Below are positions 6,630 to 15,553 of a stretch of DNA of 32,625 bases, one piece after another. The notes below the pieces were generated by a model. It was not told the origin of the DNA, searched no databases, and was given only the letters and a program-made list of their open reading frames with translations. The translations under genes and the position numbers were made by a program. The stretch covers positions 1 to 32,625 of the forward strand of contig NZ_NFHH01000035.1 in the NCBI RefSeq assembly GCF_002161285.1. Reading direction: 5' to 3'. Each line of letters begins with the position of its first letter. Positions within the stretch are counted from its first letter, which is position 1. This DNA is from Blautia sp. An81. Its GTDB lineage: Bacteria; Bacillota; Clostridia; Lachnospirales; Lachnospiraceae.

Positions 6630-8514
6630 CATAAAGCTCCTCCAGTTTTTCGGCAATTTCTCCTTTCTCTGCGGAAAGAGGAATACACTTAGAGGGGTCT
6701 GTGGCTACTTCAGGCTTTGCAAGCTCTTCATCGATTTCTTTGTCCCGGGTTTCCAGCTCTTCAATAGCTTTTTCTGTTTTCTTAAGCTCATTTTCACGTT
6801 TTCGTATACGGGCCTGCTCCTCTTTTTTCTGCTGCCAGTCCTGCTTGGTAGAAGACATTTTTTCCAGGGGCTTCTCTTCTTGGAGCTGAGGGGCGTAGAC
6901 CGAAGTCAGCTCTTCTTTTTTCTCCAGATAATAATCATAATTTCCGATATAATTTACCAGTTTCTGGTTGGTTAGTTCCAGAATCCTTGTGGCTGTCCGG
7001 TTAATAAAATAACGATCATGGGACACATAGAGGACGGTTCCCTCATAGCTTTTTAAAGCGTCTTCCAGGATTTCCTTGGAGATAATATCCAGATGGTTGG
7101 TGGGCTCGTCCAGGATCAGGAAGTTGGCCTCTGACAGCATAAGCTTTGCCAGAGAGACACGTCCCCGTTCTCCGCCGCTTAAAGCAGAGATGGGCTTGAA
7201 TACATCGTCCCCTGTGAAAAGAAAAGCGGCCAGAAGATTCCGGATTTCTGTGTTGGTCAGCTTTGGATATTCATCGGAGATTTCTTCGAATACCGTTTTC
7301 TCCATATGAAGCACATGGTGCTCCTGGTCATAGTAGCCGATATGTACTTTGCTGCCCAGACGGAAGCTGCCTTCATCAGCAGGAAGAAGGCGGTTTAAAA
7401 TCTTTAGAATGGTAGTCTTTCCAGTACCATTATTTCCGATAATAGCCACTTTTTCCCCTCGTTTAATGGTAAAGTTCAGGTCTTGAAACAAAGGGAGAGA
7501 GGGGAAGGATTTGGAAAGATGTTCCACCATCAGCACATCATTTCCGCTGGTGATCCTGGGTTTTAAGGAGATACGCATAGCTGCGTCTACCTCTGTAGGC
7601 TTTTCCAGAACCTCCATTTTTTCCAACATTTTTTCCCGGCTTTCTGCTCTGCGGATAGATTTTTCCCGGTTGAACTGCCGAAGCTTGGCGATAACCTCTT
7701 CCTGGTGTTTGATTTCCTGCTGCTGATTTAAATAGGCCTGATAGGCCGCCTTACGAAGCTGGGCTTTCTTTTCACTGTAGGCAGAATAATTTCCGGTAAA
7801 AACCGTAGCCTTTGTATTATCCAGCTCAACAATTTTCGTGACGACCTTATCCAGAAAGTATCGGTCATGAGATACAATGAATACAGCTCCAGGATAATTT
7901 AGAAGATAAGTTTCCAGCCAGGCGATAGAATCCATATCCAGATGGTTGGTAGGCTCGTCCAGAAGAATAATATCCGGACTGGAGAGAAGAAGTCTTCCAA
8001 GAGCTACCCGGGTTTTCTGTCCTCCGGATAGTGTGGAAACCATTTTGTCAAAATCTTTTTCTTCAAAACCCAGTCCTTTCAGCACACCTATGATCTCACT
8101 TTTGCAGGCATAGCCGTTTTCCTGTTCGAATTTCTGGGTAAGGCGGGAATAGGATTCCATGATTTTGGACAGCTCTTCTCCAGAGGCATGCTTCATTTTT
8201 TTTTCCAATGCCCGCATGTTCTGTTCTATGTCCAGGATATGCTGCTTCATTTCCAAGAGAGAGCCGTAAATAGAAAGATTCGTGTCGATCTCCTGGTGCT
8301 GAGCCAGATAGCCGATAGTCTTTCCTCTGGACAGGATCACCTGCCCATTGTCAGCGGGAAGTTCCCCCATGATGATCCGGAGCAAAGTAGTTTTTCCTGC
8401 ACCGTTGATACCGATAAGGGCCGCTTTTTCCCGTTCCTCTATATGAAAATTTACATCCTGGAGCAGAAGCTCGCCGTCAAAGGATTTTTCAATGTTCTGA
8501 CATGCAAGTATCAT
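6604..8514 (-). CDS. ABC-F family ATPase (translation factor/ribosome-associated)
   Basis: This encodes 636 residues with two ABC domains and no membrane segments. The first domain has Walker A GINGAGKT (residues 35-42), signature LSGGQ, and Walker B ILLDEPTNHLD. The second has Walker A GNNGTGKT, signature LSGGE, and LILDEPTNHLD. A charged linker between them (QQQEIKHQEE region) and a C-terminal Lys/Glu-rich coiled coil (about 550-636) complete the ABC-F layout, like Bacillus YdiF. ABC-F proteins bind the ribosomal E site and modulate or rescue translation; some give antibiotic resistance, but nothing here indicates resistance. AGGAG is 9 nt from the ATG. It is divergent from rex, and a YdiF-type gene also lies close to rex in Bacillus, so the neighbourhood is conserved. 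The precise subgroup is uncertain. Confidence 0.92.
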   Translation of the reverse strand: MILACQNIEKSFDGELLLQDVNFHIEEREKAALIGINGAGKTTLLRIIMGELPADNGQVILSRGKTIGYLAQHQEIDTNLSIYGSLLEMKQHILDIEQNMRALEKKMKHASGEELSKIMESYSRLTQKFEQENGYACKSEIIGVLKGLGFEEKDFDKMVSTLSGGQKTRVALGRLLLSSPDIILLDEPTNHLDMDSIAWLETYLLNYPGAVFIVSHDRYFLDKVVTKIVELDNTKATVFTGNYSAYSEKKAQLRKAAYQAYLNQQQEIKHQEEVIAKLRQFNREKSIRRAESREKMLEKMEVLEKPTEVDAAMRISLKPRITSGNDVLMVEHLSKSFPSLPLFQDLNFTIKRGEKVAIIGNNGTGKTTILKILNRLLPADEGSFRLGSKVHIGYYDQEHHVLHMEKTVFEEISDEYPKLTNTEIRNLLAAFLFTGDDVFKPISALSGGERGRVSLAKLMLSEANFLILDEPTNHLDIISKEILEDALKSYEGTVLYVSHDRYFINRTATRILELTNQKLVNYIGNYDYYLEKKEELTSVYAPQLQEEKPLEKMSSTKQDWQQKKEEQARIRKRENELKKTEKAIEELETRDKEIDEELAKPEVATDPSKCIPLSAEKGEIAEKLEELYEKWEELAQ

Positions 8515-8560
8515 TTCTGTTGTCTCCTTTAGTGTTTTTTTGCAAAAGTCTGTCCCTACT

Positions 8561-8588
8561 ATTATAGCGGAAAATCTGAATTTGACAA
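8561..8588 (-). promoter_or_regulatory. Promoter of the ABC-F gene
   Basis: On the minus strand, TTGTCA (8583-8588), a 16-nt spacer and TATAAT (8561-8566) form a good vegetative promoter about 47 bp from the start codon. Its -35 overlaps a TTGACA on the plus strand (8582-8587), so the divergent promoters are back to back. Confidence 0.7.
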
Positions 8589-8607
8589 CAGATAAAAGGA
8601 ATTATAA

Positions 8608-8636
8608 TTGACTTTAATTTAACGATTATATATAAT
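8608..8636 (+). promoter_or_regulatory. Promoter of rex with possible Rex operator
   Basis: TTGACT (8608-8613), a 17-nt spacer and TATAAT (8631-8636) form a strong promoter. The segment 8608-8625 can be aligned to the clostridial Rex operator pattern TTGTTAAnnnnTTAACAA: the right half TTAACGA matches 6 of 7 positions, the left half only 3 of 7. Autoregulation by Rex is common, but this site is degenerate, so it is only a candidate. Confidence 0.6.
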
Positions 8637-8675
8637 ATTAGTTAGGAATGTGTACTTTTGATAGGAGGGTTTGTC

Positions 8676-9326
8676 GTGGACGATAAAGGTATCTCAAAAG
8701 CAGTAATAAGAAGACTGCCCCGCTATTACAGATATTTAGGAGAACTTCTGGAAGAGGGCGTGGAGCGGATATCCTCCAATGAGCTCAGTGAGAAAATGCG
8801 GGTAACCGCTTCTCAAATCCGCCAGGACTTGAATAATTTCGGTGGTTTCGGACAGCAGGGATATGGTTATAATGTCCCGTATCTGTATGCGGAAATCGGA
8901 AAAATACTGGGGCTTGACAAGACACACCATATGATCATTATCGGTGCCGGAAATCTTGGACAGGCTCTGGCTAATTATGTAAAATTTGAAAAAAGAGGAT
9001 TTAAAATTGTAGGGATTTTTGATGTAAATCCAGTGCTGAAGGGGATTTCTATTCGGGGAAATGAAATCCGTATGATGGAGGAACTTCCCCAGTTTCTGGA
9101 AACCCATGACGTTCAGATAGCAGCTCTGACACTGCCTAAGAATAACGCGGCGGAAACCGCAGATTTTCTGGTGCAGCATGGGATAAAGGCCATCTGGAAT
9201 TTTGCACATCTGGATCTGGATGTGCCGGAGGATGTAATCGTAGAGAATGTACATTTGTCCGAAAGTCTTATGCGTCTCTCTTATAATCTGAACTGTTATG
9301 TATCAGAACACAAAGATAAGAAATAG
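8676..9326 (+). CDS. rex: Redox-sensing transcriptional repressor Rex
   Basis: This is a 216-residue protein. The N-terminal winged helix (RLPRYYRYL, TASQIRQDLNNFG) is followed by a Rossmann domain with the dinucleotide-binding GAGNLGQAL and a C-terminal domain-swapped helix. Rex senses the NADH/NAD+ ratio and represses fermentation and hydrogen-metabolism genes when NADH is low. The start is GTG at 8676, 7 nt after AGGAGG; the in-frame TTG at 8658 lies upstream of that ribosome site and is rejected. It has its own promoter and terminator, so it is monocistronic, divergent from the ABC-F gene. Sequence identity to the family is unmistakable. Confidence 0.96.
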   Translation: MDDKGISKAVIRRLPRYYRYLGELLEEGVERISSNELSEKMRVTASQIRQDLNNFGGFGQQGYGYNVPYLYAEIGKILGLDKTHHMIIIGAGNLGQALANYVKFEKRGFKIVGIFDVNPVLKGISIRGNEIRMMEELPQFLETHDVQIAALTLPKNNAAETADFLVQHGIKAIWNFAHLDLDVPEDVIVENVHLSESLMRLSYNLNCYVSEHKDKK

Positions 9327-9333
9327 GAGGAGC

Positions 9334-9368
9334 AAACTGCTGTAAAAGAAATTTTGCGGCAGTTTTTT
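9334..9368 (+). terminator. Rho-independent terminator of rex
   Basis: AAACTGC (9334-9340) pairs with GCAGTTT (9359-9365), with further inner pairing TAAAA/TTTT, followed by a run of six T within 9363-9368. It starts only a few bases after the rex stop codon. Confidence 0.8.
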
Positions 9369-9431
9369 CTGTAAAAATATGAAGTCTGAGAAATTTTTCA
9401 GAAGGTAAAAAAGGAAAAGGCGGTGTTACAG

Positions 9432-10919
9432 ATGGAACTGCTGGTGACAGGAAACCAGATGAAAAAACTGGATACATTTACGATTCAGGAGATGGGGGTG
9501 CCGTCTCTTGTTCTTATGGAGCGGGCAGGACTTGCAGTATATGACGAAATGCTGAGAGAAGGATTTCCTTTAACCAGGACACTGGTTCTCTGCGGAGGAG
9601 GAAATAATGGAGCAGACGGAGTGGTCATAGCCCGCCTTCTTTTTCTGGCAGGCTATGATGTAGATGTCTGTATTTTAGGAAATCCCGGTCATTTTACAGA
9701 AGAAATGAAGAAACAGATAGATATTGGAAAAAAATATGGTATTTCCTTTGTCAAGACTTTTCTTCCCAATGAATATACTACTATAGTAGATGCTGTCCTT
9801 GGAGTGGGACTGTCCAGGGGGGTATCAGGAAAATACAAAGATGCCATCCTTCTGATTAATGATTGCCAGGGAAAGGTAGTGTCTGTGGACATCCCTTCTG
9901 GAATCAGCGCAGACACCGGAGCTGTGCTGGGCGCAGCAGTAAAAGCAGATTTGACGGTGACATTTGGATATAGAAAAGCCGGATTATGTTTTTATCCGGG
10001 AGCGGCATATGCCGGAAAGATCATTGTTGCAGACGTAGGAATATATAAAGACAAAAGAGCTGTTTTAAAGCCGGAACTTTGTGCCTGTACTTTTCAGGAT
10101 CTTCAGAAACTGAAAAGGTTGCCTGAGGGAAACAAGGGAAGTTTCGGTAAGATTTTTCTTGTGGCCGGGAGCCGGGATATTTTCGGGGCAGCTTATTTAA
10201 GCGGTTATGGAGCCATGAAGACTGGAGCAGGAATGCTCAAAGTATGTACTGCAAGAGAAAACCGGCAGATGTTTTCCTGCTTTCCAGAGGCCATGCTCCA
10301 GGTATATGATGAAAATACGGATTTAGAGGCAATGATGAAAGAAGGAATGGACTGGGCAGACGTATACGGCATTGGACCGGGGATTGGAACAGGACCTCTT
10401 GCAGAAGCTCTTCTGGAAATCCTTCTTGCAAATGGGAAAAAGCCTTTGGTCATTGATGCAGATGGCATTAATCTTCTAAGAGGAAGGAAAGAGCTTCTCA
10501 AAAATTATCCGGGAGGAACCATTCTTACGCCTCATCTGGGGGAATTTTCCAGACTTACAGGAGTATCTGTTGAAGAATGGAAAAAGAATCCCATAGAGAT
10601 TACAGGAAAGACAGCAGAGGAGCTTCATACAGTGCTTATATGCAAAGACGCCAGAACAGTTATCGCCGAAAATCAGGAAAAAGTCTGTATCAATCTTTCG
10701 GGAAATGACGGCATGGCTACTGCAGGCAGCGGAGACGTACTGACGGGAATTCTTCTGAGCGTACTTGCTCAGAGAAAGGGAGAACTTTTTGGGAGCGCAT
10801 GTCTGGGAGTATATCTCCATGGGGTGGCCGGGGATCTGGCAGCTGAGAAAAAAGGACGTGCCGGTATGCTGGCGAAGGACATTGCCCAGGCGGCAGCCAG
10901 TATTTTAAATGAACTTTAA
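9432..10919 (+). CDS. nnr: Bifunctional NAD(P)H-hydrate epimerase / ADP-dependent dehydratase
   Basis: This encodes 495 residues with two fused domains. The N-terminal YjeF_N/NnrE epimerase (about 1-210) shows VTGNQMK, CGGGNNGADG and VDIPSGISADTG. The C-terminal ribokinase-like NnrD dehydratase (about 215-495) shows KGSFGKIFLVAGS, IGPGIGTG and the catalytic TAGSGDVLTG at about residue 430. Together they repair damaged R/S-NAD(P)HX. The ATG at 9432 is preceded by AAGGCGGTG, one base off a full Shine-Dalgarno, and gives the usual family N-terminus; the GTG at 9423 is inside that site. A near-perfect 16-bp palindrome (9386-9401) lies upstream and could be regulatory. alr follows after 15 bp, a frequent arrangement in Firmicutes. 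Confidence 0.93.
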   Translation: MELLVTGNQMKKLDTFTIQEMGVPSLVLMERAGLAVYDEMLREGFPLTRTLVLCGGGNNGADGVVIARLLFLAGYDVDVCILGNPGHFTEEMKKQIDIGKKYGISFVKTFLPNEYTTIVDAVLGVGLSRGVSGKYKDAILLINDCQGKVVSVDIPSGISADTGAVLGAAVKADLTVTFGYRKAGLCFYPGAAYAGKIIVADVGIYKDKRAVLKPELCACTFQDLQKLKRLPEGNKGSFGKIFLVAGSRDIFGAAYLSGYGAMKTGAGMLKVCTARENRQMFSCFPEAMLQVYDENTDLEAMMKEGMDWADVYGIGPGIGTGPLAEALLEILLANGKKPLVIDADGINLLRGRKELLKNYPGGTILTPHLGEFSRLTGVSVEEWKKNPIEITGKTAEELHTVLICKDARTVIAENQEKVCINLSGNDGMATAGSGDVLTGILLSVLAQRKGELFGSACLGVYLHGVAGDLAAEKKGRAGMLAKDIAQAAASILNEL

Positions 10920-10934
10920 AGAGAGGGCAGATAG

Positions 10935-12083
10935 ATGAGATTACCAAGCAGAATCCAGGCGGATATTAATCTGGATGCATTTACTTTTAATTTGACAAGT
11001 ATTAAGCAAAATCTGAAAAAGGAAACCAAGATCATTACTGTATTGAAAGCAGACGGATATGGGCATGGGGCATTGCCTCTTGCCAGAGAAGCGGTGAAAG
11101 ACTCAAGGGTCTGGGGAATCGCTGTGGCAACGGTAGAAGAGGCAGAGGAACTTTACCAGGGAGGAATCCGTAAACCTCTGCTGATCCTGGGATATACCTA
11201 CGAAGAAGATTATGAGCGGATAGTCAGAGAAGATTTCCGCCCTACAGTGTTTAAACTGTCCATGGCGAAAAAACTGTCTCAGATTGCTGTAAAAAACCAC
11301 AGGACGGTAAAAATCCATATAAAGGTTGATACTGGAATGAGCCGGATCGGATATAGAGACCCGGAAGAAGCAGTGCCGGAAATCCTGGAAATTTCCCGTC
11401 TTCCGGGAATAGAGATAGAAGGACTGTTTACACATTTTGCAAGAGCTGATGAAAAAGAGACGGAGCCTGCCTATGAGCAGCTGAGAAAGTATGAAAGTTT
11501 CCGGAAGACTTTAGAAGAGCAGAAGCTGCATATACCTGTTTGCCACTGTTCTAATAGTGCCGGAATCATTCGTATGCCCGAGGCAAACCTGGACGCAGTG
11601 CGTGCCGGGATCATTCTCTATGGACTTTATCCTTCAGAAGATGTGGAGAGGGAACCAGTTCCTCTGAAACCGCTGATGGAGCTGAAAAGTCATATTGCGT
11701 ACATAAAAACAGTGGAGGCTGGTGTTCAGATCAGCTATGGGGGAACCTTTACTACCCAGAGGGAAACCAGGGTGGCAACGATTCCCGTAGGATATGCAGA
11801 CGGCTATGCCAGAGGTCTTTCTAATAAGGGAAGCGTCTTAATACGGGGAAAGAGAGCTCCCATTCTGGGGAGAGTCTGCATGGATCAGTTTATGGTAGAT
11901 GTGACAGATATTCCCCAGGCAAAAGAATTGGATGAAGTCGTGCTTCTGGGCAGAAGTGGAGAGGAACAGATTACCATGGAAGAGCTGGGTGAGCTGTCCG
12001 GCAGATTTAATTATGAGTTTGCCTGCTGCATCAGTAAAAGGGTGCCCAGGATTTATTTTAAGGACGGACAGGTGATGGAATAA
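10935..12083 (+). CDS. alr: Alanine racemase
   Basis: This 382-residue PLP enzyme interconverts L- and D-alanine for peptidoglycan. The PLP lysine is in VLKADGYGHG (Lys38) and the second catalytic base is the Tyr in ISYGGT (about Tyr268). RVCMDQFMVDVT and the GYADGYAR loop are typical of fold-type III racemases. Length is normal (about 370-390). The ATG is preceded by GAGAGGGCAG, and the gene sits 15 bp after nnr in a probable operon. It is followed by the EndoA-type toxin gene, as in Bacillus, where alr, the antitoxin gene and the toxin gene are consecutive. Confidence 0.95.
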   Translation: MRLPSRIQADINLDAFTFNLTSIKQNLKKETKIITVLKADGYGHGALPLAREAVKDSRVWGIAVATVEEAEELYQGGIRKPLLILGYTYEEDYERIVREDFRPTVFKLSMAKKLSQIAVKNHRTVKIHIKVDTGMSRIGYRDPEEAVPEILEISRLPGIEIEGLFTHFARADEKETEPAYEQLRKYESFRKTLEEQKLHIPVCHCSNSAGIIRMPEANLDAVRAGIILYGLYPSEDVEREPVPLKPLMELKSHIAYIKTVEAGVQISYGGTFTTQRETRVATIPVGYADGYARGLSNKGSVLIRGKRAPILGRVCMDQFMVDVTDIPQAKELDEVVLLGRSGEEQITMEELGELSGRFNYEFACCISKRVPRIYFKDGQVME

Positions 12084-12141
12084 AGATACCTTGGATAATA
12101 CATGAATACACACAGAAAAACTGGGCAGAATTATATCAGAA

Positions 12142-12160
12142 GAGAGAATGAAAATCTCTC
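12142..12160 (+). promoter_or_regulatory. Small hairpin upstream of the MazF ribosome site
   Basis: GAGAGA (12142-12147) and TCTCTC (12155-12160) form a 6-bp stem with the loop ATGAAAA, ending 10 nt before the GGAG of the toxin gene. It occupies the gap where the antitoxin gene usually sits. It could stabilise or tune the mRNA; its function is unproven. Confidence 0.3.
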
Positions 12161-12184
12161 ATTAAATATCGGAGTGTGAAATCT

Positions 12185-12532
12185 GTGGTTATCAAACGAG
12201 GTGACATTTTTTACGCTGATCTGCGTCCGGTAGTGGGCAGTGAGCAGGGAGGCGTTCGTCCTGTTCTGATCATTCAGAACGATGTAGGAAACAAACATAG
12301 CCCCACAGTAATCTGTGCGGCGATTACTTCCAGGATGAATAAAGCCAAACTGCCTACCCATATAGAGATTGATGCGTCTTCCTATGCAATTGTAAAGGAT
12401 TCCGTGATCTTGCTGGAGCAGCTTCGGACTATTGACAAACGAAGACTAAAAGATAAGGTATGCCATTTAGATGCAGAAATCCTGCAGAAGGTCAATCATG
12501 CCCTGTGCATCAGCCTGGAGCTTCCTACATAA
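12185..12532 (+). CDS. ndoA: MazF/EndoA-type mRNA interferase
   Basis: This encodes 115 residues very close to Bacillus NdoA/EndoA in motif order: VKRGD-like [28 protein letters not shown] with the catalytic Arg, [11 protein letters not shown] with the catalytic Thr/Ser region, [22 protein letters not shown]. It is a PemK/MazF-fold ribonuclease that cuts single-stranded RNA (UACAU in Bacillus). GTG at 12185 is chosen because GGAG lies 10 nt upstream and the N-terminus then matches the family; the GTG at 12176 abuts the ribosome site. It follows alr as in Bacillus, but the 101 bp between them hold no open frame that could be the MazE-like antitoxin. The gene is intact, so it is either controlled by an unlinked antitoxin or in another way. 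Confidence 0.92.
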   Translation: MVIKRGDIFYADLRPVVGSEQGGVRPVLIIQNDVGNKHSPTVICAAITSRMNKAKLPTHIEIDASSYAIVKDSVILLEQLRTIDKRRLKDKVCHLDAEILQKVNHALCISLELPT

Positions 12533-12563
12533 TCAGTCCTTCCAGGCTTTTTCCAGGGAAATC

Positions 12564-12592
12564 TTGACGAACGTTAGAGAAAATGGTATTTT
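12564..12592 (+). promoter_or_regulatory. Candidate promoter of the CBS-domain membrane gene
   Basis: TTGACG (12564-12569), a 17-nt spacer and TATTTT (12587-12592) lie about 65 bp upstream of the next gene. The -10 is imperfect; support is from spacing and position only. Confidence 0.45.
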
Positions 12593-12656
12593 AATTCTGT
12601 GGGCCTTGGGCCCGGCAGTGAAAAACACAGGAAGAAAGAAGGAATAGAAAAGATTT

Positions 12657-14051
12657 ATGGATGACAGCAGTGGCCCTTTATGGGCTCTCATATTTTTTGT
12701 CTTGTTTATTATCATTAACGGAGTGCTTTATGGATTCGGTTCTGCGGTACAGAAAGTGAGCCAGAGCGAAATAGAGAAAAGAGCAAAAGAAGATGGCGAT
12801 AAAAAATCTGTCTGGCTTTTAAAAGCCATGAACCATCCGGTTCCTATTGTGAATACGATTCTCACTACGGCCACGCTTCTGAGTATTCTTACCGGATATA
12901 TAGGAATCAGAGGAATCACGCCCTATGTGTATGGAGGATGCAGCCAGATTGTCAGGCTAGCCGGGATTGAAATCCCTGCCCAGGCAACTATGGTGGTCTC
13001 TGTTGTGCTTGTGGTGATTTTCGCTTTGATGCTTCTGGTGTCCTTAGGTGTGGTCTCTGCAAAAAAAATTTTTGTCAGTAACCCGGACAGGTGGGTATAT
13101 CGGACAGCCGGAATCGTCCGTTTTTTTGTGAAACTTTTTTCACCGCTGACTTTTGTGATACTGAAGATTTCCAATGGTGTTGTACGCCTCTTTGGCGTGG
13201 ACCCTCACCATCATGAGGACATGGTAACAGAGGAAGAGATTATTTCTATGGTAGACGATGCCCATGAGAAAGGGGTCATTGAAGAAAATGAAGCGGAAAT
13301 GATTCAAAATATCATGGAGTTTTCCGAGACAGAGGCTCAGGATATCATGACCCACAGAAAGAATATCCATGGGCTGGAGGAAAATACTACTTTGAGAGAG
13401 GCTCTGGAGTTTATGCTGGATAACAGCAATTCCAGATATCCGGTGTATAGGGAAGACATTGATAATATTGTGGGAATTCTTCATTTAAAGGATGCAATGA
13501 GACGGATGGCTGATCCAGATTACGGGGAAATGGCGATAAAATCCATTCCCGACCTTATCAGAGAGGCTTCCTATATTCCAGAGACCAGGAATATAAACGA
13601 CCTGTTTAAGGCTATGCAGGCAAAGAAAATACATATGACCATTGTAGTGGATGAGTATGGACAGACAGCGGGCCTTGTAACAATGGAAGACATTCTGGAG
13701 GAAATCGTAGGAAATATTCTGGACGAATACGATGAGGAAGAACAGTTTATCCATGTGCAGACAGATGATTCTCTGATCATGGAAGGCTTTACTCCTCTGG
13801 AACAGGTAGATGAAGTTTTGGGCTCAGATTTTGACGAAGCAGATGAATTCGATACTCTTAACGGATATCTCACTTCTCTGTTAGGTCATGTACCCAATAT
13901 GGAAGAGGATAAGGAGATCAAGACAAAAGGTTATCTATTCACCATTCTTGCAGTGGAGAATAATACAATACAAAAGGTACGGGTGGACAAGCTGCCCGAA
14001 GAAGAAAAAGGAGAAGAAACATGTCAGGACATTCAAAATTCGCAAACATAA
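12657..14051 (+). CDS. CNNM/HlyC-CorC family membrane protein with CBS pair
   Basis: This encodes 464 residues. The N-terminal DUF21/CNNM region has about four hydrophobic segments (roughly residues 3-25, 60-85, 105-135, 150-175). A paired CBS domain follows ([50 protein letters not shown]) and then the CorC_HlyC ligand-like domain (about 370-450). Members are linked to Mg2+/Co2+ homeostasis in the cytoplasmic membrane; the older name hemolysin is misleading. CBS pairs bind adenosyl nucleotides such as Mg-ATP. Its 3' end overlaps yebC by 31 bp, implying translational coupling. The ribosome site before the ATG is weak (AAGGA about 13 nt upstream). Function as a magnesium transporter is family-based inference. 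Confidence 0.88.
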   Translation: MDDSSGPLWALIFFVLFIIINGVLYGFGSAVQKVSQSEIEKRAKEDGDKKSVWLLKAMNHPVPIVNTILTTATLLSILTGYIGIRGITPYVYGGCSQIVRLAGIEIPAQATMVVSVVLVVIFALMLLVSLGVVSAKKIFVSNPDRWVYRTAGIVRFFVKLFSPLTFVILKISNGVVRLFGVDPHHHEDMVTEEEIISMVDDAHEKGVIEENEAEMIQNIMEFSETEAQDIMTHRKNIHGLEENTTLREALEFMLDNSNSRYPVYREDIDNIVGILHLKDAMRRMADPDYGEMAIKSIPDLIREASYIPETRNINDLFKAMQAKKIHMTIVVDEYGQTAGLVTMEDILEEIVGNILDEYDEEEQFIHVQTDDSLIMEGFTPLEQVDEVLGSDFDEADEFDTLNGYLTSLLGHVPNMEEDKEIKTKGYLFTILAVENNTIQKVRVDKLPEEEKGEETCQDIQNSQT

Positions 14052-14752
14052 AACATAAAAAGGAGAAAAATGACGCAAAAAAGGGAAAAATCTTTACAGT
14101 TATCGGACGAGAAATCGTAGTTGCTGTTAAAGAAGGGGGCCCGGACCCTGCAAATAACAGTAAACTGAGAGATGTAATCGCAAAGGCAAAAGCTAACAAC
14201 ATGCCTAATGATACCATTGAGAGAGGTATTAAGAAAGCAGCAGGCGATGCCAATGCAGATAATTTTGAGAAGCTTACTTACGAAGGCTATGGCCCCAGCG
14301 GTGTTGCTATTATCGTGGAGACTCTTACAGACAATAAAAACCGTACAGCAGGAAATGTTAGAAGTGCCTTTACAAAGGGAAGCGGAAATATCGGCACACC
14401 AGGCTCTGTATCTTTCATGTTCGACAAAAAAGGACAGATTATCATTGACAAAGAAGAATGTGAGATGGATGCAGACGACCTTATGATGACTGCTCTGGAT
14501 GCAGGAGCTGAAGATTTTTCTGAAGAGGAAGACAGTTATGAGATCATTACCGACCCAGATGAATTCAGCAAAGTAAGAGAAGCCCTTGAGGCAGCAGGCA
14601 TTCCTATGGCAGAAGCCCAGGTAGCCATGATCCCGCAGAATTATGTAACTCTTACAGACGAGCAGGATATTAAAAATCTTCAGAAAACACTGGATCTTCT
14701 TGAAGATGATGATGACGTAACAGATGTGTGGAACAACTGGGACGGAGAATAA
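14021..14752 (+). CDS. yebC: YebC/PmpR family regulatory/translation factor
   Basis: This encodes 243 residues beginning with the hallmark [14 protein letters not shown] and containing [28 protein letters not shown] and a Glu/Asp-rich C-terminus, the usual three-domain TACO1/YebC layout and length. Members have been described as DNA-binding regulators and, in Bacillus, as factors that relieve ribosome stalling at proline runs. The ATG lies within the end of the CBS-domain gene, with GGAGA a few bases upstream, so translation is coupled. It is followed by the hairpin that masks the tepA ribosome site. Assignment to the family is certain; which biochemical role applies here is not. Confidence 0.95.
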   Translation: MSGHSKFANIKHKKEKNDAKKGKIFTVIGREIVVAVKEGGPDPANNSKLRDVIAKAKANNMPNDTIERGIKKAAGDANADNFEKLTYEGYGPSGVAIIVETLTDNKNRTAGNVRSAFTKGSGNIGTPGSVSFMFDKKGQIIIDKEECEMDADDLMMTALDAGAEDFSEEEDSYEIITDPDEFSKVREALEAAGIPMAEAQVAMIPQNYVTLTDEQDIKNLQKTLDLLEDDDDVTDVWNNWDGE

Positions 14753-14771
14753 AATCAATTAGTATACACAT

Positions 14772-14802
14772 AATACCTCCAGAGAATGAAACTGGAGGTA
14801 TT
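14772..14802 (+). promoter_or_regulatory. Perfect hairpin burying the tepA Shine-Dalgarno
   Basis: AATACCTCCAG (14772-14782) and CTGGAGGTATT (14792-14802) form a perfect 11-bp stem with a 9-nt loop. The GGAGG of tepA is entirely inside the right arm, and the start ATG follows 3 nt after the stem. A short T run (to 14805) after the stem means it could also act as a terminator for yebC. Either way, folding would block tepA translation. Confidence 0.75.
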
Positions 14803-14805
14803 TTT

Positions 14806-15504
14806 ATGTCTGAAGAGAAAGAAGAAAAGCTGGAGGCTGCTCAGGAGCAGGATCGACAGATACAAGAACTTGGAGCAGCCATGCTGGAAGAAAATGATAA
14901 AAAATATCACATCCAGCTGTTGACGATTATTGGGGAGGTAGAAGGACACGAGTGCCTTCCTAATAACAGTAAGACCACAAAATATGAGCATATTCTTCCA
15001 AAACTGGCGGTAATCGAAGACAGCACAGAGACAGATGGTCTTCTGATCTTACTGAATACAGTGGGAGGAGATGTGGAAGCGGGATTGGCTATTGCAGAGA
15101 TGATCGCATCTCTCAGCAAGCCTACAGTTTCCCTGGTTCTGGGAGGAGGCCATTCTATAGGAGTGCCTATGGCAGTTTCAGCAGACTATTCTTTTATTGT
15201 GCCCAGCGCCACTATGGTGATCCACCCGGTACGGAGCAGCGGCATGTTTATCGGTGTTATGCAGACGTATCGGAATATGGAAAAAATTCAGGACAGGATT
15301 ACCAGATTTATTGCAGACCATTCCAAGATGAAACAAGAGAGGATAGAGGAACTGATGCTGGATACTTCTCAGCTGGTCAAAGATGTAGGAACTATGTTGG
15401 AGGGAGAGGAAGCAGTCAGAGAGGGACTGATTGACGAAACCGGAGGAATCAAAGAGGCCATGGAGAAGCTCTATGAACTCATTGAAAAAAGAAAGAACAT
15501 ATGA
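14806..15504 (+). CDS. tepA: ClpP-like serine protease, TepA family
   Basis: This encodes 232 residues of the ClpP/crotonase fold. LLNTVGGDVEAGLAIAEMI and GGGHSIGVPMAV carry the nucleophile Ser, MVIHPV carries the catalytic His, and KDVGTMLEGEEAVREGLID is the conserved tail. This matches Bacillus TepA (YmfB), a ClpP-like protease next to spoIIIE/ftsK and linked to degradation of small acid-soluble spore proteins during outgrowth. It lacks a signal peptide. The ATG at 14806 is 7 nt after GGAGG; a longer frame from 14728 would overlap yebC and has no ribosome site. The charged N-terminus (Glu/Lys-rich, residues 2-35) is not part of the core. ftsK two genes downstream reproduces the Bacillus neighbourhood. 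Confidence 0.88.
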   Translation: MSEEKEEKLEAAQEQDRQIQELGAAMLEENDKKYHIQLLTIIGEVEGHECLPNNSKTTKYEHILPKLAVIEDSTETDGLLILLNTVGGDVEAGLAIAEMIASLSKPTVSLVLGGGHSIGVPMAVSADYSFIVPSATMVIHPVRSSGMFIGVMQTYRNMEKIQDRITRFIADHSKMKQERIEELMLDTSQLVKDVGTMLEGEEAVREGLIDETGGIKEAMEKLYELIEKRKNI

Positions 15505-15553
15505 TAAAATAAGCTGTTGATAATAAGAAAATACAAATGAAGAGGTTAGGATA

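Noticed and set aside
6589-6975. Plus-strand open frame rich in Phe/Leu over the ABC-F 3' end
   Set aside because: It is the antisense shadow of the Lys/Glu-rich coiled coil of the ABC-F protein and has no ribosome site.
12084-12184. EndoAI/MazE-like antitoxin gene
   Set aside because: No frame of adequate length with start and ribosome site exists in the 101-bp gap.
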